A DNA stretch of 64,000 nt from positions 186,001-250,000 of the forward strand of contig NZ_JBBVGR010000008.1 in the NCBI RefSeq assembly GCF_038148855.1. Direction: 5' to 3'. A program made the translations under genes and the position numbers. The stretch's first letter is position 1; the number at the start of each line of letters is the position of its first letter. The notes below the pieces were generated by a model. It did not search any database. It was given only the letters and a program-made list of their open reading frames with translations, and was not told the DNA's origin. Source of the stretch: Phycobacter sedimenti (GTDB lineage: Bacteria; Pseudomonadota; Alphaproteobacteria; Rhodobacterales; Rhodobacteraceae). Below are positions 1-7,592 of the stretch, piece after piece.

Positions 1-154
1 CGGTCAGGGTGGCAATCTGAACGACTGCAAAGCCAACAGCCCACAGCAAGGCTGGCCAGGTGAGGATCAGGACAGAAAGCCAGCCGGGGAGCTCGTCCGG
101 GTCTGGGTCCGAAGGGGAGGGCCTATCTGGAGATGGGTCTGGGGGGCGTGTCAT
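1..154 (-). CDS. Membrane protein, partial (C-terminal part outside window)
   Basis: An ATG at 154 opens a reading frame that runs off the left edge, giving 51 codons. The first ~26 residues are rich in Pro, Asp and Ser. They are followed by a hydrophobic stretch (WLSVLILTWPALLWAVGFAV) that reads as the first transmembrane segment. No family is recognisable from so short a piece. It lies on the same strand as the cyclase operon upstream, but about 300 bases of gene-free DNA separate them, so it is probably an independent unit. The call rests on the open frame, the plausible start and the membrane segment only. Confidence 0.5.
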   Translation of the reverse strand, partial: MTRPPDPSPDRPSPSDPDPDELPGWLSVLILTWPALLWAVGFAVVQIATLT

Positions 155-453
155 GAAGAATGAGCCAATAAGAACATGGGAATGACCAAATCACAGCCAA
201 GGCAGGACAACAATGGTGGGGTGCTCCCGCGCCCGCAGGGGGTCGGCTGCGCCAACTCCCTTTTGTGCGGCCTTGGGCCGGGCGCTGCCCTTCGGGCAGC
301 GAAGAAGGATCTGCTGAGAGGTCCGCTGAGGGGCAGATCTGCCCTCAGGCGGACCCTGTCGATGGTCATGCCCGCTGGTGACGCCTCAAGGGTGAACCGC
401 GCTGTCGCGCGGCCGCGATGCGGCCCTTGACCCCTCACCAGCGCGCGTCAGGA
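155..453. other. Gene-free stretch with strong palindromes
   Basis: No convincing gene is seen here; the open frames on both strands have compositions typical of shadow frames. The stretch holds two strong inverted repeats: CGCTGCCC-TTC-GGGCAGCG at 283-301 and a 36-base near-perfect palindrome at 320-355. Neither is followed by a T tract on either strand, so they are not classical terminators, although the position downstream of the cyclase gene would suit a transcription end. Confidence 0.5.
320..355. repeat. 36-base near-perfect palindrome
   Basis: The left arm (320-337, starting GGTCCGC-TGAGGGG) pairs with the right arm (338-355, ending CTCAGGCGGACC). The arms match along 18 bases apart from a one-base offset in each, and there is no spacer, so the DNA could extrude as a cruciform or the RNA fold as a long hairpin. 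No second copy was noticed in the window. Confidence 0.6.
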
Positions 454-2007
454 TCAGGCCGCCCTGATCGCGTAGCTGTTCACCGGGCGGGAGACTCCGT
501 GCAGCTCGACCTCGCCCAGCGGGATGGCGGTGGAGGGATCCTTCAGAACATCGGCGCTGACCACGATCTGATGGCCGAGCGATTTGCCGTATTCACCAAG
601 CCGCGCCGCCACATTGGCGGCCTGGCCGATCACGGTGAAATCGAGCCTCTCCTGCGATCCGACGTTTCCATAGGTCACGGACCCATAGGCGATCCCCGTG
701 GAGCAGTGGAGTGTCTCGAGGCCGGTCTCCTCCGCAAGGGCGGGCAGGGCGTCGACGATGGCGCGGGCCGATGTCAGCGCCTGCTTGCGGGCGCGGAAGC
801 TCTTGTGCGGATCGGCCGGAAAGACCGCCAGCACAGCGTCGCCGATGAATTTCAACACCTCGCCGCCATTGTCGTGCACGATGGTCGAAACGGTTTCGAA
901 GAACCCGTTCAAGAGCTGGATATAGGCGCGGCGACCCAGCTCCTCTTCCAGCCGGGTGGAGTTGCGCAGATCGCAGAACATGATGGCGGCGTCGATCTCA
1001 TCCCCGTCGCCGCGGCGGATCTCACCGCCCAGAACGCGGGCACCGGAACGTTTTCCGACGTAGGTTTCCAGCAGCGACTGCGCGTTCTCGCGCTGCATGA
1101 AGACCTCATAGTAGCGGGCAATCACGGCAGAGCATTCGAAGATCAGGCCGAGGTTGGCGGTGGTGAAGCCGTCGGGATGATCGCTTGCGACGGTCATGAC
1201 GTTGATGCGCCCGTCAGAGAAGGGAAGCGGCATGGCGACATAGTCGGTCGCGCCTTCCTCGCGCAGATCCTGCAGGATCGGGAAGGCGTCATCCGGCAGA
1301 TCCCGGTGCAGCCGGTGGCGCACGCCACCCAGCCCCTGCGAGACATGGCGCAGGGGGCTGCTTTGATATTCGGGTGAGCTGAGAATGTCATAGCTGGGTG
1401 CGAGGACGGTGATATCGTCGGTGCTTTGTTTCCAGACGTAGTTTTTCCCTGCGATCATCGGGTGCAGGGACCAGGACAGGACCGACAGGCGGGTCAGATG
1501 CACGCCCTGTTCGCGCAGTTTTTGCGCCAGCGCCCTGGTGAAGTCCTCGGGCGTTGGCAGCATCGCCGCCTCCCGCAGGAGCCAGTCGATCAGCGGGCCC
1601 GAGATATTGCCGTGATCGGGCGGGGTGATCTCATTGTCACCAAGGTCGATGTGGGTTTTCTCATCGCAGACAAAGCCCACATGGCCCGCGATCCCGGCGG
1701 CCTCAGGCAGCGTCTGCTCGTAGATCCAGACGGCGTTATCCACGCGCCCGTCCTGCAGCTTGAGGTCATGGTAGCAGGCGGTGCCCTTGAAGGGACAGAA
1801 GGTCTGCAGGCCCACGTGGTCCGACAGAGGGACTTGGATGGCCTCGCGCGGGAAATAGACCGAGGGCGGCAGGCGGGTTTCATACATCACCTTCGCGGCC
1901 GTGGTTTCCGCGAGAAGCACGCCATTGCGATAGACGCGCACCGGACCGCTCAGCGGTTCGACAAGGATACCATAGCCCCCGGTGGGTGGTGCAACATGAA
2001 CATTCAT
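454..2007 (-). CDS. Class III adenylate/guanylate cyclase with N-terminal DUF427 domain
   Basis: The protein is 517 residues. Residues ~20-125 match DUF427 (CPFKGTACYHD, then AVWIYE and a GHVGFVCDE end). A central region of ~200 residues looks like a GAF-type linker seen in other alphaproteobacterial cyclases. The C-terminal ~180 residues are a class III nucleotide cyclase: MFCDLRNSTRLEE with the metal Asp, GGEVLKFIGDAVLAVF, and a TVIGQAANVAARL end. It should make cAMP or cGMP in the cytoplasm, since no membrane segment is seen. The start at 2007 is chosen because GAAGAGG lies just upstream and the family begins here; a longer frame would add 12 residues. It is downstream of the membrane winged-helix gene in the same direction with a 121-base gap, probably one operon. 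Confidence 0.88.
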   Translation of the reverse strand: MNVHVAPPTGGYGILVEPLSGPVRVYRNGVLLAETTAAKVMYETRLPPSVYFPREAIQVPLSDHVGLQTFCPFKGTACYHDLKLQDGRVDNAVWIYEQTLPEAAGIAGHVGFVCDEKTHIDLGDNEITPPDHGNISGPLIDWLLREAAMLPTPEDFTRALAQKLREQGVHLTRLSVLSWSLHPMIAGKNYVWKQSTDDITVLAPSYDILSSPEYQSSPLRHVSQGLGGVRHRLHRDLPDDAFPILQDLREEGATDYVAMPLPFSDGRINVMTVASDHPDGFTTANLGLIFECSAVIARYYEVFMQRENAQSLLETYVGKRSGARVLGGEIRRGDGDEIDAAIMFCDLRNSTRLEEELGRRAYIQLLNGFFETVSTIVHDNGGEVLKFIGDAVLAVFPADPHKSFRARKQALTSARAIVDALPALAEETGLETLHCSTGIAYGSVTYGNVGSQERLDFTVIGQAANVAARLGEYGKSLGHQIVVSADVLKDPSTAIPLGEVELHGVSRPVNSYAIRAA

Positions 2008-2128
2008 TTGGGAAACGACCTCTTCGGGACGGCAGGCCGCCAATATGGACCCGAAACGCGCGGTTTTCCAGAGGTCGCGGCAGGCGCTCTCGCACAGGTG
2101 ATGTGCAGGGCAGAGCGGTAGGGCGCGG

Positions 2129-2830
2129 TCAGACCATGCGGATCACGTCCTTGCTGATGGCAAGTACATAGCCGCGTTTGGCGATGTTCTTGACCAGAAG
2201 TTCGCTCACCATCTGGTTGCCCAACGTATCGCGCAGGCGTTTGATGCGGGTGGCGCCTGCGGCCTCGTCGCAATCACTGCTGTGGCGACCCGAAATCACC
2301 GCTTCGATTTCTGCGCCTGACAAGACATCGTCGTCCATGCGCGCCTCGGCGAGGGCCGAGAGGGTCTCCATCGCTGCCGGGGTCAGCTTGAACCCCATGC
2401 TGTTGAGATAGACGGTGTTCTCTTCGCGGCTGATCAGCAACTCGTTGACCTGAATGCCCGCCCGCTCGATCTGGGCCATACGCCGGTTCAGCATCAAAAG
2501 CATCGCCAGCACCACCAGTGCGGCGATCAGCATCGCGGTGGCAAAGATCAGCAAGACAAAGATCACCATGCGATAGCTGGCCAGAGTATCAGCAAAGGCG
2601 GTGCCGGACTGGGCGAGGATTTCCAGGAGCTTGATCTCGGCCTGGCTGGTCAGGTCGTTCTCGACAAAGACCCGCTCGACCCGCGCGTTGAAGGCATTGG
2701 CGTCGGGCAGGGTCAGGAGCAGCAGGGTACCCGCGATCACAAGGATGCCGACGATGGCGCCGATGCCGAGGGTGATCACCCGCCCGCCGGCCGCGCGCAT
2801 TTCAGAAACGGAGGAAGTAGGAGCCCGCAT
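2129..2830 (-). CDS. Membrane-anchored winged-helix protein
   Basis: The protein is 233 residues with transmembrane segments at ~17-41 and ~88-112 around a short periplasmic loop. The cytoplasmic C-terminal ~75 residues resemble an OmpR-type winged helix: a 'LTPAAMETLSAL' opening, 'IKRLRDTLG', and a closing 'KRGYVL' hairpin. This suggests a one-component regulator that binds DNA from the membrane, with its DNA-binding domain at the C-terminus rather than the N-terminus as in ToxR. The start at 2830 has AAAGGAAGG a few bases upstream. It overlaps the end of the upstream small secreted gene by 29 bases, so the two are probably translationally coupled, and the DUF427-cyclase gene follows. The regulatory role is inferred from fold resemblance only. 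Confidence 0.65.
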   Translation of the reverse strand: MRAPTSSVSEMRAAGGRVITLGIGAIVGILVIAGTLLLLTLPDANAFNARVERVFVENDLTSQAEIKLLEILAQSGTAFADTLASYRMVIFVLLIFATAMLIAALVVLAMLLMLNRRMAQIERAGIQVNELLISREENTVYLNSMGFKLTPAAMETLSALAEARMDDDVLSGAEIEAVISGRHSSDCDEAAGATRIKRLRDTLGNQMVSELLVKNIAKRGYVLAISKDVIRMV

Positions 2831-3095
2831 TGGCCTTCCTTTGTTGCAGCCCCTCGGGGCCAAAGAGCGAGATCACATTCAAAAGTGTCCAGCCCACCGG
2901 GGCAAGACGGACGGCGATTTCCCGGCCTGCGGCGCCTTTCTCGCAGGGGCCGGACAGCTGAATGACGCCGTAGTGCAGTTTCAGCGGATTGTCCTGCTTG
3001 GCCTTGTAATCGGCATAGCAATCCGCCGCGCGGGCCTGCGGGGCAGTTGCCACAAGGGCCAGAGCAAGAAGGGGGATCAGGAGGATCTGTTTCAT
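2802..3095 (-). CDS. Small exported protein of unknown function
   Basis: The protein is 97 residues with a clear Sec signal peptide (MKQILLIPLLALALVATAPQ, cleavage near ARA-ADC). The mature part is ~74 residues and has two cysteines (in DCYADYK and SGPCEKG) that could form a disulfide in the periplasm. I do not recognise the family. Its 3' end overlaps the start of the membrane winged-helix gene by 29 bases, so the pair is likely co-translated. A role as the periplasmic partner of that membrane protein is possible but only inferred from the overlap. Confidence 0.75.
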   Translation of the reverse strand: MKQILLIPLLALALVATAPQARAADCYADYKAKQDNPLKLHYGVIQLSGPCEKGAAGREIAVRLAPVGWTLLNVISLFGPEGLQQRKANAGSYFLRF

Positions 3096-3308
3096 GAGGC
3101 AACCCTGCGCGCGATTGCGCCGATATTCAATAACAACAGCGCGTTGGGCGGGCTGATATCGGATAGCAGGGCGCCGTTATTGCCTGTCCGGCGAGGGCGG
3201 GGCGAGGGTCGGATCACCGGCTCGGATCACTTGCTCCGCGCCATCACCTTCTCTTTTGGTGCATGCCCATGAGCGGCAGCGACGCGCCCCATACCGAAAG
3301 GCTTTGCC

Positions 3309-3785
3309 ATGTCTCTTTTCTCTTCGCCCCGCAATCAGCACCGCAAGTTCATCACGCTGGTTCTGTCGCTTTCGCTCGCCGTGACTGGGTTTTCAGCGGC
3401 ACCGGCCCGCGCCGATGAAGACGTTCTGAAGTTCATCGCGGGTGCGGCGCTGCTTGGGATCCTGGGGGCGGCCATCAACGATGCGCGACACGACAGACGT
3501 GCCAATCCTTCGGTTGTCACCCCGCCGCGCCCGCCCCATCCCGGTCCGCGCCCGTTGCCGCCGCATGTTGCGAAATACGATCTGCCTGCGCAATGCGTGC
3601 GCTACTTCCCGCGCTACAGCAACACGCGCACCCTGCTGGGGCAGAAATGCCTGCGAAAAAACTATCAGTATATGCACAGCCTTCCGCAGTCCTGCCGCGT
3701 GACCTTCTGGAACGGGCAGCGCAACCGCGCGGGCTACAAGCCGCGTTGCCTCCAGCGGAAGGGATACCGACTGGTGCAAAGATGA
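3309..3785 (+). CDS. Exported basic protein of unknown function
   Basis: The protein is 158 residues with an N-terminal signal (KFITLVLSLSLAVTGFSAAP, cleavage near ARA-DED). A short Gly/Ala-rich hydrophobic stretch follows (FIAGAALLGILGAAI), then a Pro/Arg-rich linker, then a Cys-containing basic C-terminal domain (cysteines in QCVRYF, KCLRKN, SCRVTF and RCLQRK). Four cysteines suggest two disulfides in the periplasm. Proteins of this layout occur in Rhodobacteraceae but I cannot name a function. A strong terminator follows the stop, so it is probably monocistronic. Confidence 0.75.
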   Translation: MSLFSSPRNQHRKFITLVLSLSLAVTGFSAAPARADEDVLKFIAGAALLGILGAAINDARHDRRANPSVVTPPRPPHPGPRPLPPHVAKYDLPAQCVRYFPRYSNTRTLLGQKCLRKNYQYMHSLPQSCRVTFWNGQRNRAGYKPRCLQRKGYRLVQR

Positions 3786-3805
3786 GCGGCGTTCCGCTTT
3801 GATCC

Positions 3806-3834
3806 AAGAGGGGGCCGCTGGCCCCTCTTTTTGT
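3806..3834 (+). terminator. Rho-independent terminator after the exported-protein gene
   Basis: The hairpin AAGAGGGG(G)CC-GCT-GGCCCCTCTTT ends in five Ts. It lies 21 bases after the stop at 3785 and before rnhB. Confidence 0.85.
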
Positions 3835-3889
3835 GTTCCTGCGCCATGCATCCCTTGCAAATCGGCGCGGGTTTGGGTCTGACAGGGGG

Positions 3890-4507
3890 ATGGATATGCC
3901 GGATTACAGCCTGGAAAGAGCGGCCCTTGAGCGGGGTCATGTCAGAATCGCCGGAGTGGATGAAGTGGGCCGCGGCCCGCTTGCCGGGCCAGTGAGTGCC
4001 GCCGCGGTGATCCTGGATCCCGAAAACATCCCCGAGGGCCTGAACGATTCCAAAAAGCTGAGCGCGAAAAAGCGCGAAGCGGTGGAGGCAGAGATCTTTG
4101 AGCGGGCCACGGTGTCCATCGCCCATGCAACGGTGGAAGAGATTGATTCCCATAACATCCTGCGGGCTTCGCACATCGCAATGGAGCGCGCCGTTGCCGC
4201 CCTTGACCCCCAGCCTGACTACCTGCTGATCGACGGAAACCTGATCCCAAAGGGCCTCAGGATTTCGGCCGAAGCGGTGGTCAAAGGGGACGGCAAATCA
4301 CTGTCGATCGCGGCGGCTTCGATTGTTGCCAAACTGGCCCGCGATCGGATCATGGTGGATTTGGCGCAACAGTTTCCAGGATATGGATGGGAGAAAAACG
4401 CAGGCTATCCGTCCAAACAACACCGCGAGGCGCTAGTAGACTTGGGTGTGACACCACATCATCGGCGTTCATTCAAGCCGGTCCACAAGATATTGTATCA
4501 AGAGTGA
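3890..4507 (+). CDS. rnhB: Ribonuclease HII
   Basis: The protein is 205 residues, the normal size for RNase HII, which cleaves the RNA strand of RNA-DNA hybrids and starts removal of misincorporated ribonucleotides. The sequence shows the catalytic opening DEVGRGPLAGP (Asp24-Glu25 and the GRG motif), then NDSKKLSAKKR, LLIDGN with the third acidic residue, and GDGKSLSIAAASIVAK. It closes with the NAGYPSKQH segment. The start is uncertain between 3890 and the second ATG at 3896; the GGGGG just before 3890 is better spaced for 3896. ccrM follows about 110 bases later from its own promoter. Confidence 0.95.
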   Translation: MDMPDYSLERAALERGHVRIAGVDEVGRGPLAGPVSAAAVILDPENIPEGLNDSKKLSAKKREAVEAEIFERATVSIAHATVEEIDSHNILRASHIAMERAVAALDPQPDYLLIDGNLIPKGLRISAEAVVKGDGKSLSIAAASIVAKLARDRIMVDLAQQFPGYGWEKNAGYPSKQHREALVDLGVTPHHRRSFKPVHKILYQE

Positions 4508-4535
4508 ACCGCAGCCTCTTGTTCTAAAAAACAAA

Positions 4536-4559
4536 TTGACCTCGAATCCGGGATGACTC
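4536..4559 (+). promoter_or_regulatory. ccrM promoter region with two GANTC sites
   Basis: A -35-like TTGAC lies at 4536-4540, followed by GAATC at 4544-4548 and GACTC at 4555-4559. Both are CcrM recognition sites (GANTC) 11 bases apart, directly upstream of the CcrM gene. In Caulobacter, methylation of paired GANTC sites in the ccrM leader is known to help shut the gene off. The same arrangement here suggests self-limiting expression. No clear -10 is seen. Confidence 0.6.
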
Positions 4560-4616
4560 ATCCTGTGGATAACCAAAATGAGCGCAAAAAGCGCCGTGGT
4601 TATTGAGGCAGAGCAA

Positions 4617-5720
4617 ATGAACAAAACCATGACGAAGGGCGCAGCCGCGCTCCCTCTAAACGCGATTCTTGGTGGCAATTGCATCGAGGTCATGGCCGGA
4701 CTTCCGGCAAACTCCATCGATCTGATCTTCGCCGATCCCCCCTATAACCTGCAGCTCAAAGGGCAGCTTCACCGCCCCGACAACAGCAAGGTGGATGCGG
4801 TCGATGATCACTGGGATCAATTCGACAGCTTCCGCGCCTATGACGATTTCACCCGCGCCTGGCTGCGCGAGGCGCGCCGGATCCTGAAGCCGAACGGCTC
4901 GATCTGGGTGATCGGCTCCTACCACAATATCTTCCGGGTCGGCGCGACGCTGCAGGACGAAGGCTACTGGATCCTGAACGATGTGATCTGGCGCAAATCG
5001 AACCCGATGCCGAACTTCCGCGGCAAGCGCTACACCAACGCCCATGAGACGATGATCTGGGCGTCCAAGTCCGAAGGCGCAAAATACACATTCAACTACG
5101 AGGCGCTGAAAGCGCTGAACGAAGGCATCCAGATGCGCAGCGACTGGGTGCTGCCGATCTGCACCGGGCACGAGCGCCTGAAGGACGAGAACGGCGACAA
5201 GGCGCATCCGACGCAGAAACCGGAATCGCTGTTGCACCGTATTCTCGTTGGCTCGACCAATCCGGGCGACGTGGTGCTTGACCCGTTCTTTGGCACCGGC
5301 ACCACCGGCGCCGTGGCCAAGATGCTGGGCCGCGAATTCATCGGGATCGAGCAGGAGGAAGCCTACCGCGAGGTGGCTGCCAAACGCATCAAGGCTGTGC
5401 GCAAGTTCGACCGCGAAGCTTTGCAGGTCTCGGCCAGCAAACGGGCCGAGCCGCGCGTCCCCTTTGGCCAGCTGGTGGAGCGCGGCATGCTGCGTCCCGG
5501 CGAAGAGCTGTTTTCCATGAACCAGCGCCACAAGGCCAAGGTGCGCGCCGATGGCACTCTGATCGGCGACAACATCAAGGGATCGATCCATCAGGTCGGT
5601 GCCCATCTGGAGAACGCGCCCTCTTGCAACGGCTGGACCTACTGGTGCTTCCGCCGCGATGGAAAGACGGTTCCCATCGATGTTCTGCGCCAGCAGATCC
5701 GCGCGGAAATGCAGAACTGA
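4617..5720 (+). CDS. ccrM: Cell-cycle DNA adenine methyltransferase (GANTC)
   Basis: The protein is 367 residues from this start. It has the beta-class amino-methyltransferase order: catalytic DPPYNLQLKGQ near residue 40, and later the SAM-binding VLDPFFGTGTTG. The internal KSNPMPNFRGKR segment and the ~90-residue C-terminal domain (GTLIGDNIKGSIHQVGA, then NGWTYWCF) are typical of alphaproteobacterial CcrM. It methylates adenine in GANTC late in replication and feeds into cell-cycle transcription. The ATG at 4617 has GAGG 8 bases upstream; an in-frame ATG at 4578 would add 13 residues but has a poor ribosome site. A terminator follows. Confidence 0.95.
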   Translation: MNKTMTKGAAALPLNAILGGNCIEVMAGLPANSIDLIFADPPYNLQLKGQLHRPDNSKVDAVDDHWDQFDSFRAYDDFTRAWLREARRILKPNGSIWVIGSYHNIFRVGATLQDEGYWILNDVIWRKSNPMPNFRGKRYTNAHETMIWASKSEGAKYTFNYEALKALNEGIQMRSDWVLPICTGHERLKDENGDKAHPTQKPESLLHRILVGSTNPGDVVLDPFFGTGTTGAVAKMLGREFIGIEQEEAYREVAAKRIKAVRKFDREALQVSASKRAEPRVPFGQLVERGMLRPGEELFSMNQRHKAKVRADGTLIGDNIKGSIHQVGAHLENAPSCNGWTYWCFRRDGKTVPIDVLRQQIRAEMQN

Positions 5721-5810
5721 TCGGCAGTCCGATCCTCTGACAATACCCAAAAGAACACCGCTGGTGCCTGCGCCCCGACCTGTCTGGTCCGGGGCCGGGT
5801 GCCTCACCTT

Positions 5811-5839
5811 GCCCCGCCCGTATCGGCGGGGCCTTTTTG
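5811..5839 (+). terminator. Rho-independent terminator after ccrM
   Basis: The perfect stem GCCCCGCC-CGTATC-GGCGGGGC is followed by CTTTTTG. It lies about 90 bases after the ccrM stop. Confidence 0.9.
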
Positions 5840-5914
5840 TCTCAAGACCTCCGATAGGGGGTGCGCCCGAGCCTGCCGATGCCTATTGTTCTTACGGGAA
5901 CGAAGGAACGGAAA

Positions 5915-7312
5915 ATGGCGGATACGGCGGCAGATACCAGTCTGAGCACAGGGCAGGTGAAGACCGATCAGGTGGCTGATCCGGTCGGGGACAGCCAATA
6001 TGCGGCTGATGCTCTTGCGGCGCACAAGCGCGAAGGACTGGAACTGGCAGTTCGGGCGCGCTTTGTCGCGATGGGGGTCATCTCGGTCTTTCTGGTGGCG
6101 GTCAACCCGGCCTGGGATGTCCTTTATTATCACTTCATTCTGTTTCTGCTGTGCGTGAACGGCTGGCTGATCCAGCGGTTTGGCCGCGTGGGCCGGTCCC
6201 GCGCCGAGTTGTCTTTGATCTTCCTCGATCTGTTGATCATGACCGTGGGTATCGTGGCCCCCAATCCGTTCAGCCCCGATACCCTGCCGCTGGCCATGCA
6301 GTACAGGTTCGACAACTTTATCTATTTCTTCGTCATCCTTGCAGGCGGCACCCTGGCGTTTTCCTGGCGTACGGTAATTGCCATCGGCGTCTGGACCTCG
6401 GTGATGTGGGCGGTCGCTCTGGGGCTTGCCTGGTATTTCGCCACACCTTTCCCCGAATTGGCTGCCGCAGCCGCGGCCGCCTTTGGTGCCGGGACCGAGC
6501 TGGCCATCGAGATGGACCCGAACAACTTTGGCTTTCCCCTGCGCATCCAGGAGATCTTTGTCTTCCTGCTGGTGGCCGTGACGCTTGGGATCTCCTCGCG
6601 TCGGTTCAGCACGCTCTTGATGAACAATGCGGGGCTGGAACGGGAACGGGCCAACCTGTCGCGCTATTTCTCGCCCAATGTAGTGAAACAGCTGTCGCAG
6701 AATGACGAGCCTCTGAAACAGGTCCGTAGCCAGGATGTGGGGGTGCTTTTCATCGATATCGTCGGCTTCACCCGGATGAGCGCGGGGCAGGATCCACACC
6801 GGGTGATCGAGCTGCTGCGCGAATTCCATGGCAGGATGGAGCGCGAGGTCTTCCGTCATCGCGGTACCTTGGACAAATACCTTGGCGATGGTCTGATGGC
6901 GACATTCGGCACACCGATGGCCGGGCCGCAGGACGCAACCGATACCCTGGCCTGCGCCCTTGCCATGCAAGAGGCATTGGACGAGTGGAACCGGGAGCGC
7001 CGCCGCCGTGGCGAGCCCGAGATCTGCGCCGGAATCGGCATCCATTATGGTGAGACGGTATTGGGCGACATCGGCGCAAACAGGCTGGAATATGCCGTCA
7101 TCGGAACCGCCGTGAACGTGGCAGCGCGCCTCGAAGAGATGACCCGCCCGCTCAAGGCCCGGATCGTGATGAGCGACGATCTGCGCAAACAGGTTCTATC
7201 CGAAAGTGCGGCGCCGGATTTGCTGGAGGCTTTCGTGGTGCGAGACGCGCAGGATATTCGTGGCCTTGATCAGGCCATGCGCGTCTGGTGCATGCCATCG
7301 GCCCGCCCTTAA
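5915..7312 (+). CDS. Membrane-bound class III adenylate/guanylate cyclase
   Basis: The protein is 465 residues. After a ~40-residue hydrophilic N-terminus there are about five or six transmembrane segments between residues 45 and 220 (for example FVAMGVISVFLVAV and IFVFLLVAVTLGI). A short linker with SRYFSPNVVKQL leads to a C-terminal cyclase domain: VGVLFIDIVGFTRMSAG with the metal Asp, LDKYLGDGLMATFG, and YAVIGTAVNVAARLEEM. It should make a cyclic nucleotide on the cytoplasmic side in response to a membrane signal. The start is chosen because GAAGGAACGG precedes it; a longer frame would add 18 residues. It is monocistronic between a terminator and a 280-base gap. Confidence 0.9.
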   Translation: MADTAADTSLSTGQVKTDQVADPVGDSQYAADALAAHKREGLELAVRARFVAMGVISVFLVAVNPAWDVLYYHFILFLLCVNGWLIQRFGRVGRSRAELSLIFLDLLIMTVGIVAPNPFSPDTLPLAMQYRFDNFIYFFVILAGGTLAFSWRTVIAIGVWTSVMWAVALGLAWYFATPFPELAAAAAAAFGAGTELAIEMDPNNFGFPLRIQEIFVFLLVAVTLGISSRRFSTLLMNNAGLERERANLSRYFSPNVVKQLSQNDEPLKQVRSQDVGVLFIDIVGFTRMSAGQDPHRVIELLREFHGRMEREVFRHRGTLDKYLGDGLMATFGTPMAGPQDATDTLACALAMQEALDEWNRERRRRGEPEICAGIGIHYGETVLGDIGANRLEYAVIGTAVNVAARLEEMTRPLKARIVMSDDLRKQVLSESAAPDLLEAFVVRDAQDIRGLDQAMRVWCMPSARP

Positions 7313-7592
7313 GCCCTCTGAGCAGGATCTGTTGCCACGCCACGTCATCCAAACCGTGGCGACCCTCTAACCATGTGAAAACCTGTCGTGTGACACAATC
7401 CTGTACGGCGCACGTCTGGGTTGCCTGTGGCAGGCAAATTGCGCTGCGTTTCGATTTATCGTAGAATTAAAGTGCATAAAAAATAGTCACTTACATGTGA
7501 AAATTGGCATATCGCATGTATCAATTTAAGATGTTGTAAAAGGTCTGGGTGGCAGAACGGCGCATATACTGTCCAATAAGCAAGAGCCCGAA

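Noticed and set aside
418..1377. Long plus-strand open frame opposite the cyclase gene
   Set aside because: It is antisense to a clear DUF427-cyclase gene and has no recognisable motifs; high GC gives long shadow frames.
4656..5807. Minus-strand open frame of 383 codons opposite ccrM
   Set aside because: It mirrors the conserved CcrM gene and lacks a start signal or family match.
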